A DNA stretch of 64,000 nt. Source: Gloeopeniophorella convolvens (lineage: Eukaryota; Basidiomycota; Agaricomycetes; Russulales). The position numbers were made by a program, and so were the translations under genes. Each line of letters begins with the position of its first letter. Position 1 is the first letter of the stretch. The stretch covers positions 124,001-188,000 of the forward strand of contig WTXD01000021.1 in assembly GCA_022496205.1 (NCBI GenBank). The letters run 5' to 3'. This document shows positions 22,401-33,568 of the stretch, in pieces. The notes under the pieces were generated by a model that was not told where the DNA came from, searched no databases, and worked only from the letters and a program-made list of their open reading frames with translations.

Positions 22401-23487
22401 AGTGGATGGTGGGCTGGCCGCCATCGACGCCATCGATGCAGACAAGGGGGTTGATCTCAAGGTAGGCGAAGTGGAGGTCAACATAGACGGAGTAGAGGCG
22501 GATGAGGAAGTCGACGAGCGTCTGCTTCTTCTCGGCAGGGACGTGCTTGAGGAGGGTGGAGGCGATCGCGTCGCGGGAGGGGAAAGGCTTGCCAACGATG
22601 ATGTCGAGCTTGAGCGCCTTGGCGTCAACATCACCGACGTCGACACCACCTTCGTGTGTGAAGAGGATAGAGTCACCCTCGCGCTGAGACGTGATGCAAA
22701 CATAGTACTCCGCGTTCGACGGGTGGGGGAAGAAGGGCTCGAGGATAAAGTTGGAGAGCGTGCCGGTCACACTCTCGACCTGCGCGGGGTATTACGTGTG
22801 AGCTCGGATCTCCGGGAGGTCGGGAGAAAGAAGGGAAGAGACGATGTCACGTGCCGCGTCGCGTCGAGCCTCGCGCCCAACGCGAAGGCTGCCTGCAGGA
22901 CATCCCAGTCACGTTCGAGCGCGTAACTGCCGCATGTATGCGCGTTCTGAGCGCGTGTCGAGCGTCGCAGATGGACCATCGCAGATGAGACACGATAAAG
23001 CGCTCCAGAACTAATCCCGTGCGGATGGGGCGCATCACACGACCGGTGCGATGTCTCGGCAGGACCCATTTGAGGCTCCAAGGAGCAAAGAATGCTGCTC
23101 ACCTTCTGGGCCTTGCCCGCGCGCGCGGCAATCCACTGCTTCGCCTCTTCCCAGTCCTTGTTGAGCGCAAGGAGGCCCGCCTTGCCGCGACGCTTGATCA
23201 GCTGATCGGGCTTCGCTACAAGCTTGGTGGTGAATACCCAGCTGGGGAGCTGAGTATCGGGGGTGATGGTGTTAGTCGCGGGATCCCATGAGACCTGCGC
23301 GACCTTGGGTGCGGGGAAGACGAAGGGAGTGGCAAGCTTGGCGGAGGGGTCCACGGCCGGTGCGCGCTCGAGCCAGTAGGCCAAGAGCAATTTTGCGTCG
23401 TATTCACGGATGGCTAGATGCGCGCGATGTTTGAGTATATGCGCACATCTGATAGTGCACGATCGAGAGCGTACCTTTGGAGGACAT
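19443..23487 (-). CDS. ACL1: ATP-citrate lyase, single-chain form
   Basis: Makes cytosolic acetyl-CoA and oxaloacetate from citrate, CoA and ATP, feeding lipid, sterol and acetylation pathways. The start at 23487 reads MSSK, intron, [19 protein letters not shown]. The ATP-grasp/citrate-binding half follows ([60 protein letters not shown]). The CoA-ligase part has [27 protein letters not shown] and the phosphorylated catalytic His in [11 protein letters not shown]. The C-terminal citrate-synthase-like domain has [28 protein letters not shown] and [20 protein letters not shown], ending RVLGRI with TGA at 19443. Both halves are fused in one roughly 1150-residue chain, as in animals and basidiomycetes; most filamentous ascomycetes split them into two genes. 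One intron (22780-23102) is 323 nt, far longer than the others. The divergent 5' region is rich in pyrimidines. Confidence 0.97.
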
Positions 23488-25310
23488 GACGGGTTTCTAG
23501 GAGAGGAAAAAAGAGAAAGGAAACTCTATGATCAGCCGGGTAATGAGGAAAGGGAGGGTAGAGGAGGGCAGGGCTGATTGGAGGGTATTTATTGGGCGGC
23601 GAGGAGAAAGACTTATCTGGAATGGGGACGAGAGGGAAACCCCCAATTTTCACACGGGGGTTAGATGCAGCCATCTTGTCGTTCGATCTCGCCCAAATCT
23701 CGCCTCCCAATCTGTCCATCCCATTGCCCAATGGTGCCATTTTTCGCCCGCGATCCTTTGTTTTGGATGCCTCGGCGCCGACATCAGCTGCAGCGCTGCG
23801 ATCCAGCGGGCTCCGCGCTGGTCGCCTCGCCGCTCGCTTCACCCGGCCAATGACACACGTTTCGCTATCGAGATATAATCATTTAGAACTCAAAAGGCGC
23901 CCTCTCTGTCCAATCGCTGTTCCGACTCGCCAGCTACCTCGGCTTGTCCATCGCTCCACATCTGCTCGCGTCAGAGCAGTACCAGATTCAATGTCGTGCT
24001 GCAACATCGCATGGCTATACATAGTTTGCATACGATTATATGTAACCGTGCTTCTCGGATGAGCTGTATCTTCGAGACCGAGCGGCGCTGCGCGCCCTGG
24101 GCATGATCTCCGGGGCTGGCGGATGGTGGCGCTAGCACCGGAACACTGTCGCCCCCGTACACGCATCGCCTTTCGTGGGTCTCCAGGGTGATCCTGGCCC
24201 CGCGGATCTCTCAGCTCATGCACCGGACTTAGGTAACCCCACATCTATGGCTGCCCTCCCGGGGGACGTCACGCGTCATGCCTCGGTCTACATGCTGTAA
24301 CTTGCCGGACCCCAATCGCCCTTTGATTGTTCGTTTCCCGGGCACAATCCAGAACGCGCCTATGTCTGCCCCCAGTCAACCTGGCTCTGCAGCAGCCGCC
24401 CTCCGAGCCCCATGCCCGCAGAATAAAGCTGCTGCATTACGTGACCCCTGCGGGCGCTCACCGCCAATCTCGATCTAAAGCAGTCCAGCTCAGAAACATT
24501 GGTGCAAATCCCCAACGTCCCACCTCATCGGCCGGCTATCTGCCTCGCGACACCAGACCTGAGAAACCATCAGGCCCCATTGCAACGTCAATATGCCGCG
24601 CTGCAAGTGCGTGCCCTGGATTTGTGAGTGGGACTTGAGTGCCTTTTTTTTGCTGTCATCTCTCGTACGAATAACCTTTCCTGCTCCCACACTGCCTGAT
24701 CCGAGCAAGCTAGGCGCCTGACCTTCATCCGTCGGATGACAAGCCAGCGGACCCGGACAACGCGAGAGCGATCAGGAGCGATCTCAGCTACGTTTATCTC
24801 CGGCGGTACGCCACCGTATTTCGGTGCACACGATACCAGAGCTTCTGCTTCGTAAATAGGGTCGTATCAACTAGGCAATAAGTATACTAAGTGCCGCAGG
24901 CATCATCAGCTGGACAATATAGTTATACCAACAAGTCCGGATGGTGAAAGTGGCGGGTGCGAGCATCATGATCATACGTAGATTGCGATAGCGGGGAAGG
25001 GAAGTGCAGCTGGTATATGGCATATCGATGGAAACTAGCAGCATGGCCAAGATGAATGTAGATGAGAAGACATGTCGGCAGTGTCAGGTGCAGGCGCGCA
25101 TGCCTCGTGCACCGCGGGTTGGTCGACCACGGCGTCAGGGAGATAGAATTGGTAGACATCGAAGATGAAACGGGTTTGCGCCTCGAGTGCCATGCTCCTG
25201 AATTTCCCCGTGGGGCATACGAAGAGGTGCCTTCGGAGCTAATTAGCCGATGCAGACGACCAGTGTGCGCAGAGGCATACCGCATTCCCCAGAGACGGTA
25301 AGGCCCAAGG
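23488..25310. other. 1.8 kb intergenic, no gene recognised
   Basis: The left part should be the ATP-citrate lyase promoter. Frames such as 23592-24062 and 24327-24638 have no recognisable domain. The right part (about 24840-25300) carries the 3' UTR of the ubiquitin-fold gene. Confidence 0.45.
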
Positions 25311-26148
25311 TCAACAGATGATGCAACAGCAGCCTCCTGCGTGCTCGCCTGACGATGGGTCCATGCTGCTCTCGCTCACTTCGATAGCAGCCCGTGAGAG
25401 CCGGCGCTTCTTCTTAATGGCGACATCTTCCGGAGGTGCGAACGAGCGCACCGAGAGATGCACAATCGTGGGCGTAGCAGGTTCCGGGGGCTTATACGAT
25501 GGGAACTTGAGTTCTGTGACAAATCATCACATCACTCGAAGTGAGCTACGTTCCGCAGTAAATGGACGCACGAGTAAGTGTATCGTCGTCCTGCAGGATT
25601 TTGCCCAGATAGAGGACGCGCAGAAATGAAGGCGCAGGCGGACGCTCGTCCTGCCAATCTGCGAAATCGCAAATGAAGCGTATCAGCGTCCGCGGCTAGA
25701 ATGAGTGACAGCAACGCCGCCGCTGCCCCTCATATAGGAGCAGGGCGAGCGCCGGTGGATATGGAGACGATTGACGACGGAACGCACCGTTCGGCCAGCT
25801 GTTCCATACCAGCTCCTTTACGCGGCCCACAGTCGTTTCGGGCTCGAAGGACATAGACCGCCTGCGCCCCGAGACGAGTAAAAACTGGACGGGCGTCTGA
25901 GGCACCTGTGGTACAGGCGCCTGCTCCGGCTCCTCCTGCACTTGTGCACGTGCATCCCCTTCGTTCTGGTCCTCGACGTCGAAGTTGTCTTCTCCTGCAG
26001 AGGTACCCGGGCGCGTCTGGTCCACGCGGGTAAATGAGGTACGTGTGCTCGCGGGCATGGCGGATATTTCGACGGGTACGGAGAGGGCGAAGGCAGGAAG
26101 AGAGATTTCGTGAGGTGGTGGTCGGTGGTGTGGTGTGGGATGATCCAT
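25311..26148 (-). CDS. Membrane-anchored ubiquitin-fold protein (UBL3/MUB-like)
   Basis: A ubiquitin-like protein anchored to membranes by lipid rather than conjugated to targets. Exon 1 (start 26148, or the internal Met at about 26059) has an acidic disordered leader and the beginning of the beta-grasp fold: PVQFLLVSGRRRSMSFEPET and VGRVKELVWNSWPN. An intron (ending before 25670) leads to DWQDERPPAPSFLRVLYLGK and ILQDDDTLT. The last exon reads LKFPSYKPPEPATPTIVHLS, VRSFAPPEDVAIKKKRRLSR and ends GEHAGGCCCIIC with TGA at 25311. The shape FLRVLYLGKILQDDDTL and the Cys-rich C terminus ending in a CaaX-type box (CIIC) match UBL3 and plant MUB proteins, where the box is prenylated and the adjacent Cys palmitoylated. 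Which prenyl group is used cannot be told. Confidence 0.8.
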
Positions 26149-27205
26149 GAGAGCGGAAGTTGCGGAAGTATGCGAAGGACACGAGGTGGCGCGCCGGTTC
26201 TCGCGAGTGCGTACTTATGAGAAGACGGAAGTTCGAGCGGGGGCTCTTGACGAGAAGTTATGTATAGAATTGATGTGCGGATGTCAGGGCGTGGGTGGCG
26301 TCGGGGGATGTCGTACCGTTCCAAGCCGCTGCTGAGGCAGAGAAGAGGTGAATAGAGAAGGGTGGAGAGGATGACACGATGTGATATGTGTATTTGCCCG
26401 TGAGGGGAGCTTTATGGAGGCCAAGGCGTCAGGAGGCTGAACGGGGAACCCCAGGGGCACTTGTGATTCTGGGCGATCAGCTGTGAGGGGCGGGTGAGAA
26501 AGGCCCAATGTTGGAGCGCCGGGTCGGGTCAAGTACGTTGGTTGCGTCGGCCGCGTCAGGGAACGGATTTGGTGACGACAGGGCGACGGCGAGGCTGCAT
26601 ACAGTACACACACATAGTGGAGACAACATATCACATTCATTTATATGTGCCGCGTGCCTGTGGACAGGCAGACGTGGACAGGCGGACCCGCTGCCGAGAA
26701 GAGGGCGATCGCCAGACGGAGGAACATAACGAGAATGGAAATCCTTCGATGAGGAGTCTTCAGAGCACAATCTTCCATCCGGCCCAGCCTAGAATCGCAC
26801 TAGAGCCGAGCATTCTCGCCTTGCGCTCTCCTGACTCTCTCTCTCCCGCTATCGTGCCGAGTCGCTCTCGCTGTCCTCGGGCGAGCGCAGTAGGCTGCCG
26901 AGTCGTGTGCGTGCTCGCTGGTGGGACGAATTGCTTCGTGCGGGGTATAAGTTCGTGCCGCTGCAAGCGAGCACGGCCGGCAGACCCCGAGTCTTCGTTT
27001 GCTACCCGCGAAGGCTCAGAGCATTCTCGAATGTCAGATGCACCATTGCACATGCTGTCCGCGTAGAGAATTGTTCGCAGCACAATATAACTTAGACGCC
27101 AGTGACATGTTCCATAACATAAATTGCATGCATGTAACAACAATAGGGCAGTCATGTCAAAGCCAGGCAAAACTAGCATATCTTTTGTCTCCGACCATAA
27201 AATGC
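26149..27205. other. Intergenic, no gene recognised
   Basis: About 1.06 kb upstream of the UBL3-like gene and downstream of eL20, all on the minus strand. Frames on both strands (for example 26494-27066) lack domains. It should contain the UBL3-like promoter. Confidence 0.45.
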
Positions 27206-27961
27206 TCAGAACGTGGTCGGGCGGCGCGCGACAAACGTCGAGCGAGCCTTGCCAACGCGGTGAGGAAGAGGGAAGCGGAGGCCTGGCTGGAGCAGCTGCT
27301 TGATGTAAGGCCGGCGGACATCCTCCGTCTTCTCGATTTCCACAACCCGGAGGATCTGCAATCGTCGGTGACTAAACGGAATCACTCCGTGGTCAGAAAA
27401 AGGGACGCACGTGGATTGACCGGAAACGGGCACGATGACGGGCCGCCATGTCCTGGTAGAGGGCCTTGACAGCATCTGCGCGGCTGAGCTCACGGAACTC
27501 CTTGTACATGTTGTGCGTGCCCGAGCGCGAGTCGTAGCGAATCCAGATACCGAAGTTCTTAACCTTCAGAGGCTTCTTTTCGTTGATCTAGAAAAATCGC
27601 ACAGCAGGATGCAAAGGCAAATTGCAGGATGCGAGGCGCTATGGTCAGCATTCCCGTCCGCCTGCCTCTTGAGGGCTGCATGGGATAACACGGATAGATA
27701 CTGACAACGTTCACCCCGATGATATCTCCGTTGGCCTTCTTGACCTTCTTCAGCTTCCTGTATCGTTTGTGAGCACATCCTGCACAGAGAGAGGGCTCGC
27801 AAGCCGCAGTCAGTATGTCTGGCGTACCTCAGGAAGTACCAGAACCGTGACTTGGCAACGACGTCGTTGGGCGCGAAGATGCGCATGCGGTAAATCTTGG
27901 GGTTGGGCTCATTCTCCGTAGGGAGGTGGCGGCCGACAACTTGATATTCGGTGAGGCCCAT
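27206..27961 (-). CDS. RPL20: 60S ribosomal protein eL20 (L18a/L20)
   Basis: A structural protein of the large cytosolic ribosomal subunit. Exon 1 reads [40 protein letters not shown] and WYFLR. Exon 2 is [17 protein letters not shown], exon 3 [20 protein letters not shown] and [20 protein letters not shown], then [16 protein letters not shown]. Exon 4 reads [20 protein letters not shown] and ends [11 protein letters not shown] with TGA at 27206. Every block matches eukaryotic L18a; length is about 175 aa. A cag precedes the ATG at 27961, so in some fungi's style an extra upstream exon carrying only the first Met is possible; an ATG at 28264 could serve. Short phase-conserved introns are usual for fungal ribosomal protein genes. 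Confidence 0.95.
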
Positions 27962-28339
27962 CTGCCATCGCATTTCAGCATGTCATCCTCTCGCCAAAAC
28001 GCAATCCACCGGGATGGCTGTCGATTCGAGCGAGGACAGTCCTTTGCACCAACATAGACCACCCCTACGATCTGGAAAATGATACTCACGTTGGAATCTT
28101 GCGGGGACTTGAGGGGGGACGCTGTGGACGACGATGGGGCCGGTTGATTTTGTCGATATGTTTGCGTTTGCTGTGGCGCCAAATCCCAGCTGAGTTTCAA
28201 GTATTCCCGATTGTTCGGCGCCACCCCACCTGCTCACCTCAATGACCCCTTCCGTTACACCCATTGTCTAACTTAGCAAATACATTCGATCGACAGCAGT
28301 GCTATGTACAATTACAAATGAGTTTGCTGGTCTGAGCTT
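27962..28339. other. Intergenic between eL20 and CSN5
   Basis: 378 bp holding the promoter and 5' UTR (possibly a spliced leader exon) of the ribosomal protein gene and the 3' UTR of CSN5. Confidence 0.5.
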
Positions 28340-29830
28340 CTAGCCGATAGCCATTTCAACCGCCTCTTCAACTGGAGCAACCGCCTCTGAAGGTGCCTTG
28401 CCCGGCCGGCTGGAGAACAAAACGTCTTTGATGACCTGTGCAATGAGCCCATGCTGCGCCTCCACTGCGATCTTTGTGCTGTAATTCATGGTCGGCCATG
28501 CAGAAACTCACGACAAAATGAGAAACGGACCTATCCTTTACATTCTTAGCCAACTGATTCTCGGCTTCTTTCTTCGGCTCAGATTTCTGGGACCCCTGCT
28601 AGCTCATCAGACGGTGTAGAAGATACTAAGTGAAGCTATTCACTTTGCTCGTCTGCCCATTCTTATCTGTGCTTGCTGGCAAGGTTGGCACCACCGGTTT
28701 CGTTGATGTCACATTGCCGGCCGCTTTGGTCAACTTTTGGTGCAAATCACTCAATTGGGACGCAGCATACGCCCGGTTCTGTAGATCGTGTGAGATGTGC
28801 ATCAGGGATGCCAGAAGATTCGCATACCGATATCAAAGGGCTTTGGCTGAGCGTGTTGATCCAATACTTGTTCCATAACAGTCCCAGCAGCTCCGTGTCC
28901 AGGCTCGACTTGAAGATCTCCACCTCCAGTGAATAATACTGGTTTGCGTGTACACCAAAATCCTCTATCTTGCTAAGCGGGATGCTCTGGTACTCCGAAG
29001 CCGTTGCGTTGGGTGGTGTGTAGCCTGCGGGGTAGGTGCGAAAGGCGCCGATGTCCACGCGTCCCGCAGAGATAGTGCGATTCGGGTCGATCTATGCAGG
29101 AGGTTAACTCGGCCGTGCACAGGAAGAGAGGGTAGATCTACGTACGACGACGGCTACGAATGGATCCTGGAATTTCTGGTTGTTCATCTGCGTGTTGACG
29201 TCGATGCCAGACAACCAACAGCCGTACCCAGGATGTGAGTGGTACCAGCCGATCGCGTTTTCCAACCGCCCTACCTGCATGTGGGAACCCGTAAGACATC
29301 AGCACTACTGAGCGTACTACAAAGACGCACTTTCTCTGATTCCTGGATATATTGAACCATGTACTCGTTCGCCTCATTCGCAGCATTGACGCGCGTCTCC
29401 GTGCCCTGGACAGGCAGCGCGAAAGAATCCATGACAACAAGGGAGTGGCCAACGACTTTCCCCTGCATAAGTCCCATAATCTCCCATGGTACACCCGAGC
29501 GCGCGTGTATGACCTGGGGACGAGCGCATTTCGATTCATATGGGGGTACGCTGGCAAGGTGCGGGGGGAATACGCGCCATTTTGATCAACGCCACAGCTG
29601 AGATCTTACATGATTTGAAGTAGTGTGGGCTGCACAACATCGTCAGTGCACCTGCGGATGCTATGCTGAGTGCCGCGACTAGGAGCTCACTCGTTTACCC
29701 ATGGCTGCTCGCGGTTCAGACGCTTGTTGGCTTCGACATCGAATTTGTAGATCTCGTCTTGTGGCGAGATGTCCTTGATGTCGTTTGTCAACGAGAACGA
29801 TCTCAAGGCCGTATCCGACGACGATGCCAT
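28340..29830 (-). CDS. CSN5: COP9 signalosome subunit 5, deneddylase
   Basis: The zinc metalloprotease of the COP9 signalosome; it removes Nedd8 from cullins and so resets SCF-type ubiquitin ligases. The start at 29830 gives [20 protein letters not shown], then [15 protein letters not shown] and, after an intron, [22 protein letters not shown] intron (29514-29577) precedes [20 protein letters not shown]. The JAMM zinc site is complete: the Glu of WEIMG and [17 protein letters not shown]. Then come [27 protein letters not shown] and [37 protein letters not shown], a spacer, [19 protein letters not shown] and the last helix [20 protein letters not shown], ending VEMAIG with TAG at 28340. All introns join in frame. 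It is distinguished from Rpn11 and eIF3h by the intact CSN5 C terminus. Confidence 0.95.
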
Positions 29831-30380
29831 ATGTTCGTGGTAGGAGCGGGGGCTTGGTTCCGGTGGTTGAAAGCAATGAGTGGCAAGCTGGGGGCGGCAC
29901 GCGCTGATCTAGTCAGGTGATTGGCCGTCGTCCAACTCACCCGGCCTCGCCCAGTGAACAACTCCGACTCTCACCACTCCTTCGACTCTAATCTTTCGGT
30001 CCCAGCGTCTCACTTCTCCTGGATCTACAACCTACACTCCGACACCTGATAACAACACTCGCGGCCTCAGTGTTCTTCCCCACGTGTCGCAGTATCCAAC
30101 ATTGGATAACACCCTAGGACGTCTCAGGATGACCCTAGGGTGACGCGGCGTGCTGGATTCGTGGCTCTGCTCCTGCCCTAGGAACTATCTGTGAGGCCTA
30201 CCGTCACAAGTGTCATTCGACGACCTCATTCCTGCCACACCTCAAAAGCCCAACAACATATGTATTCATATCCTACGAGACACCGGTGCTATCGTAACAA
30301 AAGATAACGAGAGATGTCATGCCCAGTCTGGCCCATGAACGAATCTACGAGTGTCTAGTCTGGTCTCGTGCTCGCCGCTC
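29831..30380. other. Intergenic, no gene recognised
   Basis: About 550 bp upstream of CSN5. It contains CCTAGG-type repeats (ccctaggacgtctcaggatgaccctaggg around 30112-30140) and no coding frame of note. Confidence 0.45.
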
Positions 30381-33300
30381 ACCCACACATTTCTTGACCA
30401 ATGGAACGATAGTCTGTGCACCTACGGTATCCATACCAACGGCACGGAGCCCTCCATAAGCCAGCCACTCTCTTCGATCCTGGTCGGGTCCGTGAAGCCG
30501 ATTCCATTCTGGCTTGTCCAACTGTCGTTTGCTTCCGAGGCCTCTGCTGTACCTCCCGGTATCACCCGCCATACTCGCATTATGCTATCCAAAGAACTCG
30601 ACGCAAAGTGTTGGCCATCGGGTGAGAAGCGCCTCGCCCTGTGGTGGACCGGCGTTCGTCAAGCTGGAACGACCCTGCGACCAACACTCCTGTCGTGGCG
30701 TTCCACATCTCGAGCTTGTACTCAGCTGATTCTGAGGCGATATACTGGCCATCCGGGGAGAACGAGATGCGTTGAGCCTTCTGTATTTCGCTTCCGCCGA
30801 GTGGCATGCACACTATCTCCCCACTCGGGACATCCCAGACTTGGACCTTGCTCCTGTCTGAGGAGACGACGTGCTGGCCATCTGGCGAGAATGCGAATTC
30901 TGAGGTTGATGCCTCGTGCCCAGCGATCGGCCCAGCAGTCACTCTTCCCGCCATGACGCTCCGGATATGAACTCTTTCAAGCCAAAGGATCAAGTCGAGA
31001 AGGTGGCTTTGGTGAAGGCAAGATTGATCTCCGTCTTCTTGATCATATCTCCCGTAGATGTGTTCCAGACCTGCACCTTGCCACTGCTTGCGCATGGGAC
31101 GAGGCGCTGTCCGTCCATCATGAATACGGAAACCGGTTGGAAAACGGCTGGGATACACCAGACAGCACCATATCAATGACCATCTCTCCCGCCTCGACGT
31201 CCCAGACGCGGGTGTTGCCATCATACGAGCCCGGGGCGAGGCGCTTGGAGTTTGGTGAAAACACAACCAAGTGGATGTATTGTCGGTGTCCACCGAGCGG
31301 CCCCGCAACCATCTTGCCTCCCGCAGCGTTTCAAGTGCGCACCGTGCAGTCATCGGAGCCAGAGGCAATATATTGTCCATCTGCTAAGTACGCAAGCGCA
31401 GAGATTGGTCCCGCATGTCTGCCGGGATCTGATGAATCCGGAGTAGGGACGCCCGCTGCTACATTCCAGATGCTAACTGCACCGTCGTCCGAATACGAGG
31501 CGAGGCGAGGACTCTCCGGGAAAAACTGAACAGCGTTGACTGCACCCTTGTGGTCCAAGAGGGATCCAGCAACCACACCTCCCGTTGCAGCGTCCCAGAC
31601 ACGAATCGTGGCATCACGCGAGGTGAGCGCAGTATGTTGGCCGTTCGGGGAGAACGTCGAGGTGACGCGATCTGTGTGTCCGCTGAACGGCCACTTGACC
31701 ATCGCTTCCTCTGCAACGCTTCAGATGCGAACGGTGTCGTCCGATCCCGAGGCAACGTATTGGCCGTCCGGAGAGAACGCAACAGAACGGATCGCTTGCG
31801 TGCCTTCGTTCGCCACCGCCATGACTACCTCTCCCGACCCGACCTTCCAGACCCGGACGGTGGCGTCCTTCAAACCCGAGGCGATGTGTCCGCCGTTGGG
31901 CGAGTATGTCACGCCAAGCACCGCTCGTCCACCGACTCCGCAGCCAGCTCGCCATTCGTCGCGTCCCAGAAGCGGATGGTCGCATCGTTTGAGCCCGAGG
32001 TAAGGCGCCACCCATCTGGCGAAAACGCAACGGAGTTGACTGCCTTTAAGCATCCACGGAACGGGCCTGCGACGGCCTCGCCTGTCGCGATGTTCCAGAT
32101 ATATATCATGTCGTTGCTCGAGCCCAGCGCGAGACGCTTGCCGTTCAGCGAGTATCCCAGCGAGTCGACGGTGCGGTTATGCGGACCCCGGAACGGCCCT
32201 GCGACTGACGTCCCTGTCGTAGTGTTCCATACGGCGATCCTGCCGAGCCCCGTGCAAGATGTGATGAACCGGCCATCGCTGAAGAGCTCGATGCAATGGC
32301 ACAGTCCTTTCTTCGCTTGTATCTTCATTTCCAGGGCTGACCAACGGGGTAGCCGGCCTTGCTCAGGGGACAACGTATTCGGGAACATCCTAGGATAGCG
32401 TTTGTAAATATGGGAGTTGGCTGGCGTAAAGGGCAGAGCTGCGAGATATATGTGTGGTGCGCTGCGGGACATAACATGTCCAAAGTATCGCACGAATGAT
32501 CAGGCGTCGTCGACCAATGCCTGTAGAGCGCCAGCCTTTCCAGGGCGACCTGTTACGACGATATGGTGTCAGAGTTCCGTGTACTATGCCAATAACAAAT
32601 GATGCTCGACTCACCTCGGGGTGCTCTCCAGCAAGCCACACTTTCGCGGTCCTGAGCGGGTCGAAAGCATCGCTCATCCCGTCCACAAGGCCCATAACCT
32701 CAAGCCAATACGAGAACTTCGTCTCCAGCGACTTCTGCACTAGGGCAAACACAGGTGCATCAAACGCCTGGGCACACTCTAGATGGTTGTCCCAGAACTG
32801 GCATGCGTACAGCAGCGCGCGGGAGGGTCTGTGAAGTCGTGGTTGAGCGTGCACAATGTCACGAGTTTGCAGATGTTCAGGCGCGACTCGCGGAGCATCA
32901 CGCCGAGGGAGTACTCCGCAAGCTGGCTGTGCGCGCGCTCGATGTCGACGTGGAAGACGCGCTCCTGCGCTCGTCGACGAGGAAGCCACGGAAGGACGTG
33001 CGCAGTGCAACGGTGAGGACCGACGCATTGAATGACGTGGCGTTACTCAGCAGCGAGCCGAGACTGCCGATAATTGCGTAGACGATGTCGTTGTCTTTAT
33101 CGTCCTCGTCCTCGCCCAGCTCGTCCGCCCGCGCCAGATCCCGCCGCAGGTCGCCGAGCGAGACGAGCTACGGACAGCGGCTGCATGGCGGCAAAGACTC
33201 CTGCCCCATGACGGAGCCGTAGCGGCGCTAGATGTCCAGGTCTGTGAGGTCGAAGTAAGAGCCGAGGATCGTGCGGTATGGCTCGTCGAGCGGGTCTATG

Positions 33301-33472
33301 CGCACGCCGCTCGCCGCGCTGCCCGGCAGACGCGTGACGCACGCAGTCGCGCTGCGCGAGCCCGCGCGGCGGGCTCCCGTTGTACCCGCGGCGGCCCACT
33401 GCTGGAGTCACACAGGTCCTCCGCCCGCGCCGCCAGCGCGCCGCCGTACTGCTCCGCGACGCGGCCAGTGGG
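30381..33472 (-). pseudogene. Decayed NACHT-WD40 (STAND NTPase) gene, N terminus missing
   Basis: STAND proteins with an NTPase core and WD40 sensor are fungal non-self recognition receptors. On the minus strand the remains begin near 33420 with DEPYRTILGSYFDLTDLDI, then a TAG where family members continue, and a second stop 24 codons later. Next are the winged-helix/linker remains DDKDNDIVYAIIGSLGSLLS and SFRGFLVDE, LYACQFWDNHLE, ETKFSYWLEVMGLVDGMSDA. Below about 32300 there are at least eight WD40 units, e.g. TVDSLGYSLNGKRLALGSSN with MIYIWNIATG, NSVAFSPDGWRLTSGSNDAT, SVAFSPDGQYVASGSDDTVR and LAYLADGQYIASGSDDCTVR, spread over all three frames. No NACHT P-loop is found. Frame changes and stops point to a pseudogene; some frame jumps could be introns. 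The 5' end is cut exactly where the inverted-repeat arm starts. Confidence 0.8.
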
Positions 33473-33568
33473 TCTTACTGGGACGACTGCGTTCAATTGC
33501 GGAACAGTGTCCTAGACCATGTGATCCTCTCGAAACAACCGGGGCTGTCACCGGGAGCCGTTCTTCAT

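Noticed and set aside
28340..29830. Assignment of the JAMM protein as eIF3h or Rpn11
   Set aside because: [14 protein letters not shown], the [16 protein letters not shown] block and the C-terminal [11 protein letters not shown] helix are specific for CSN5.
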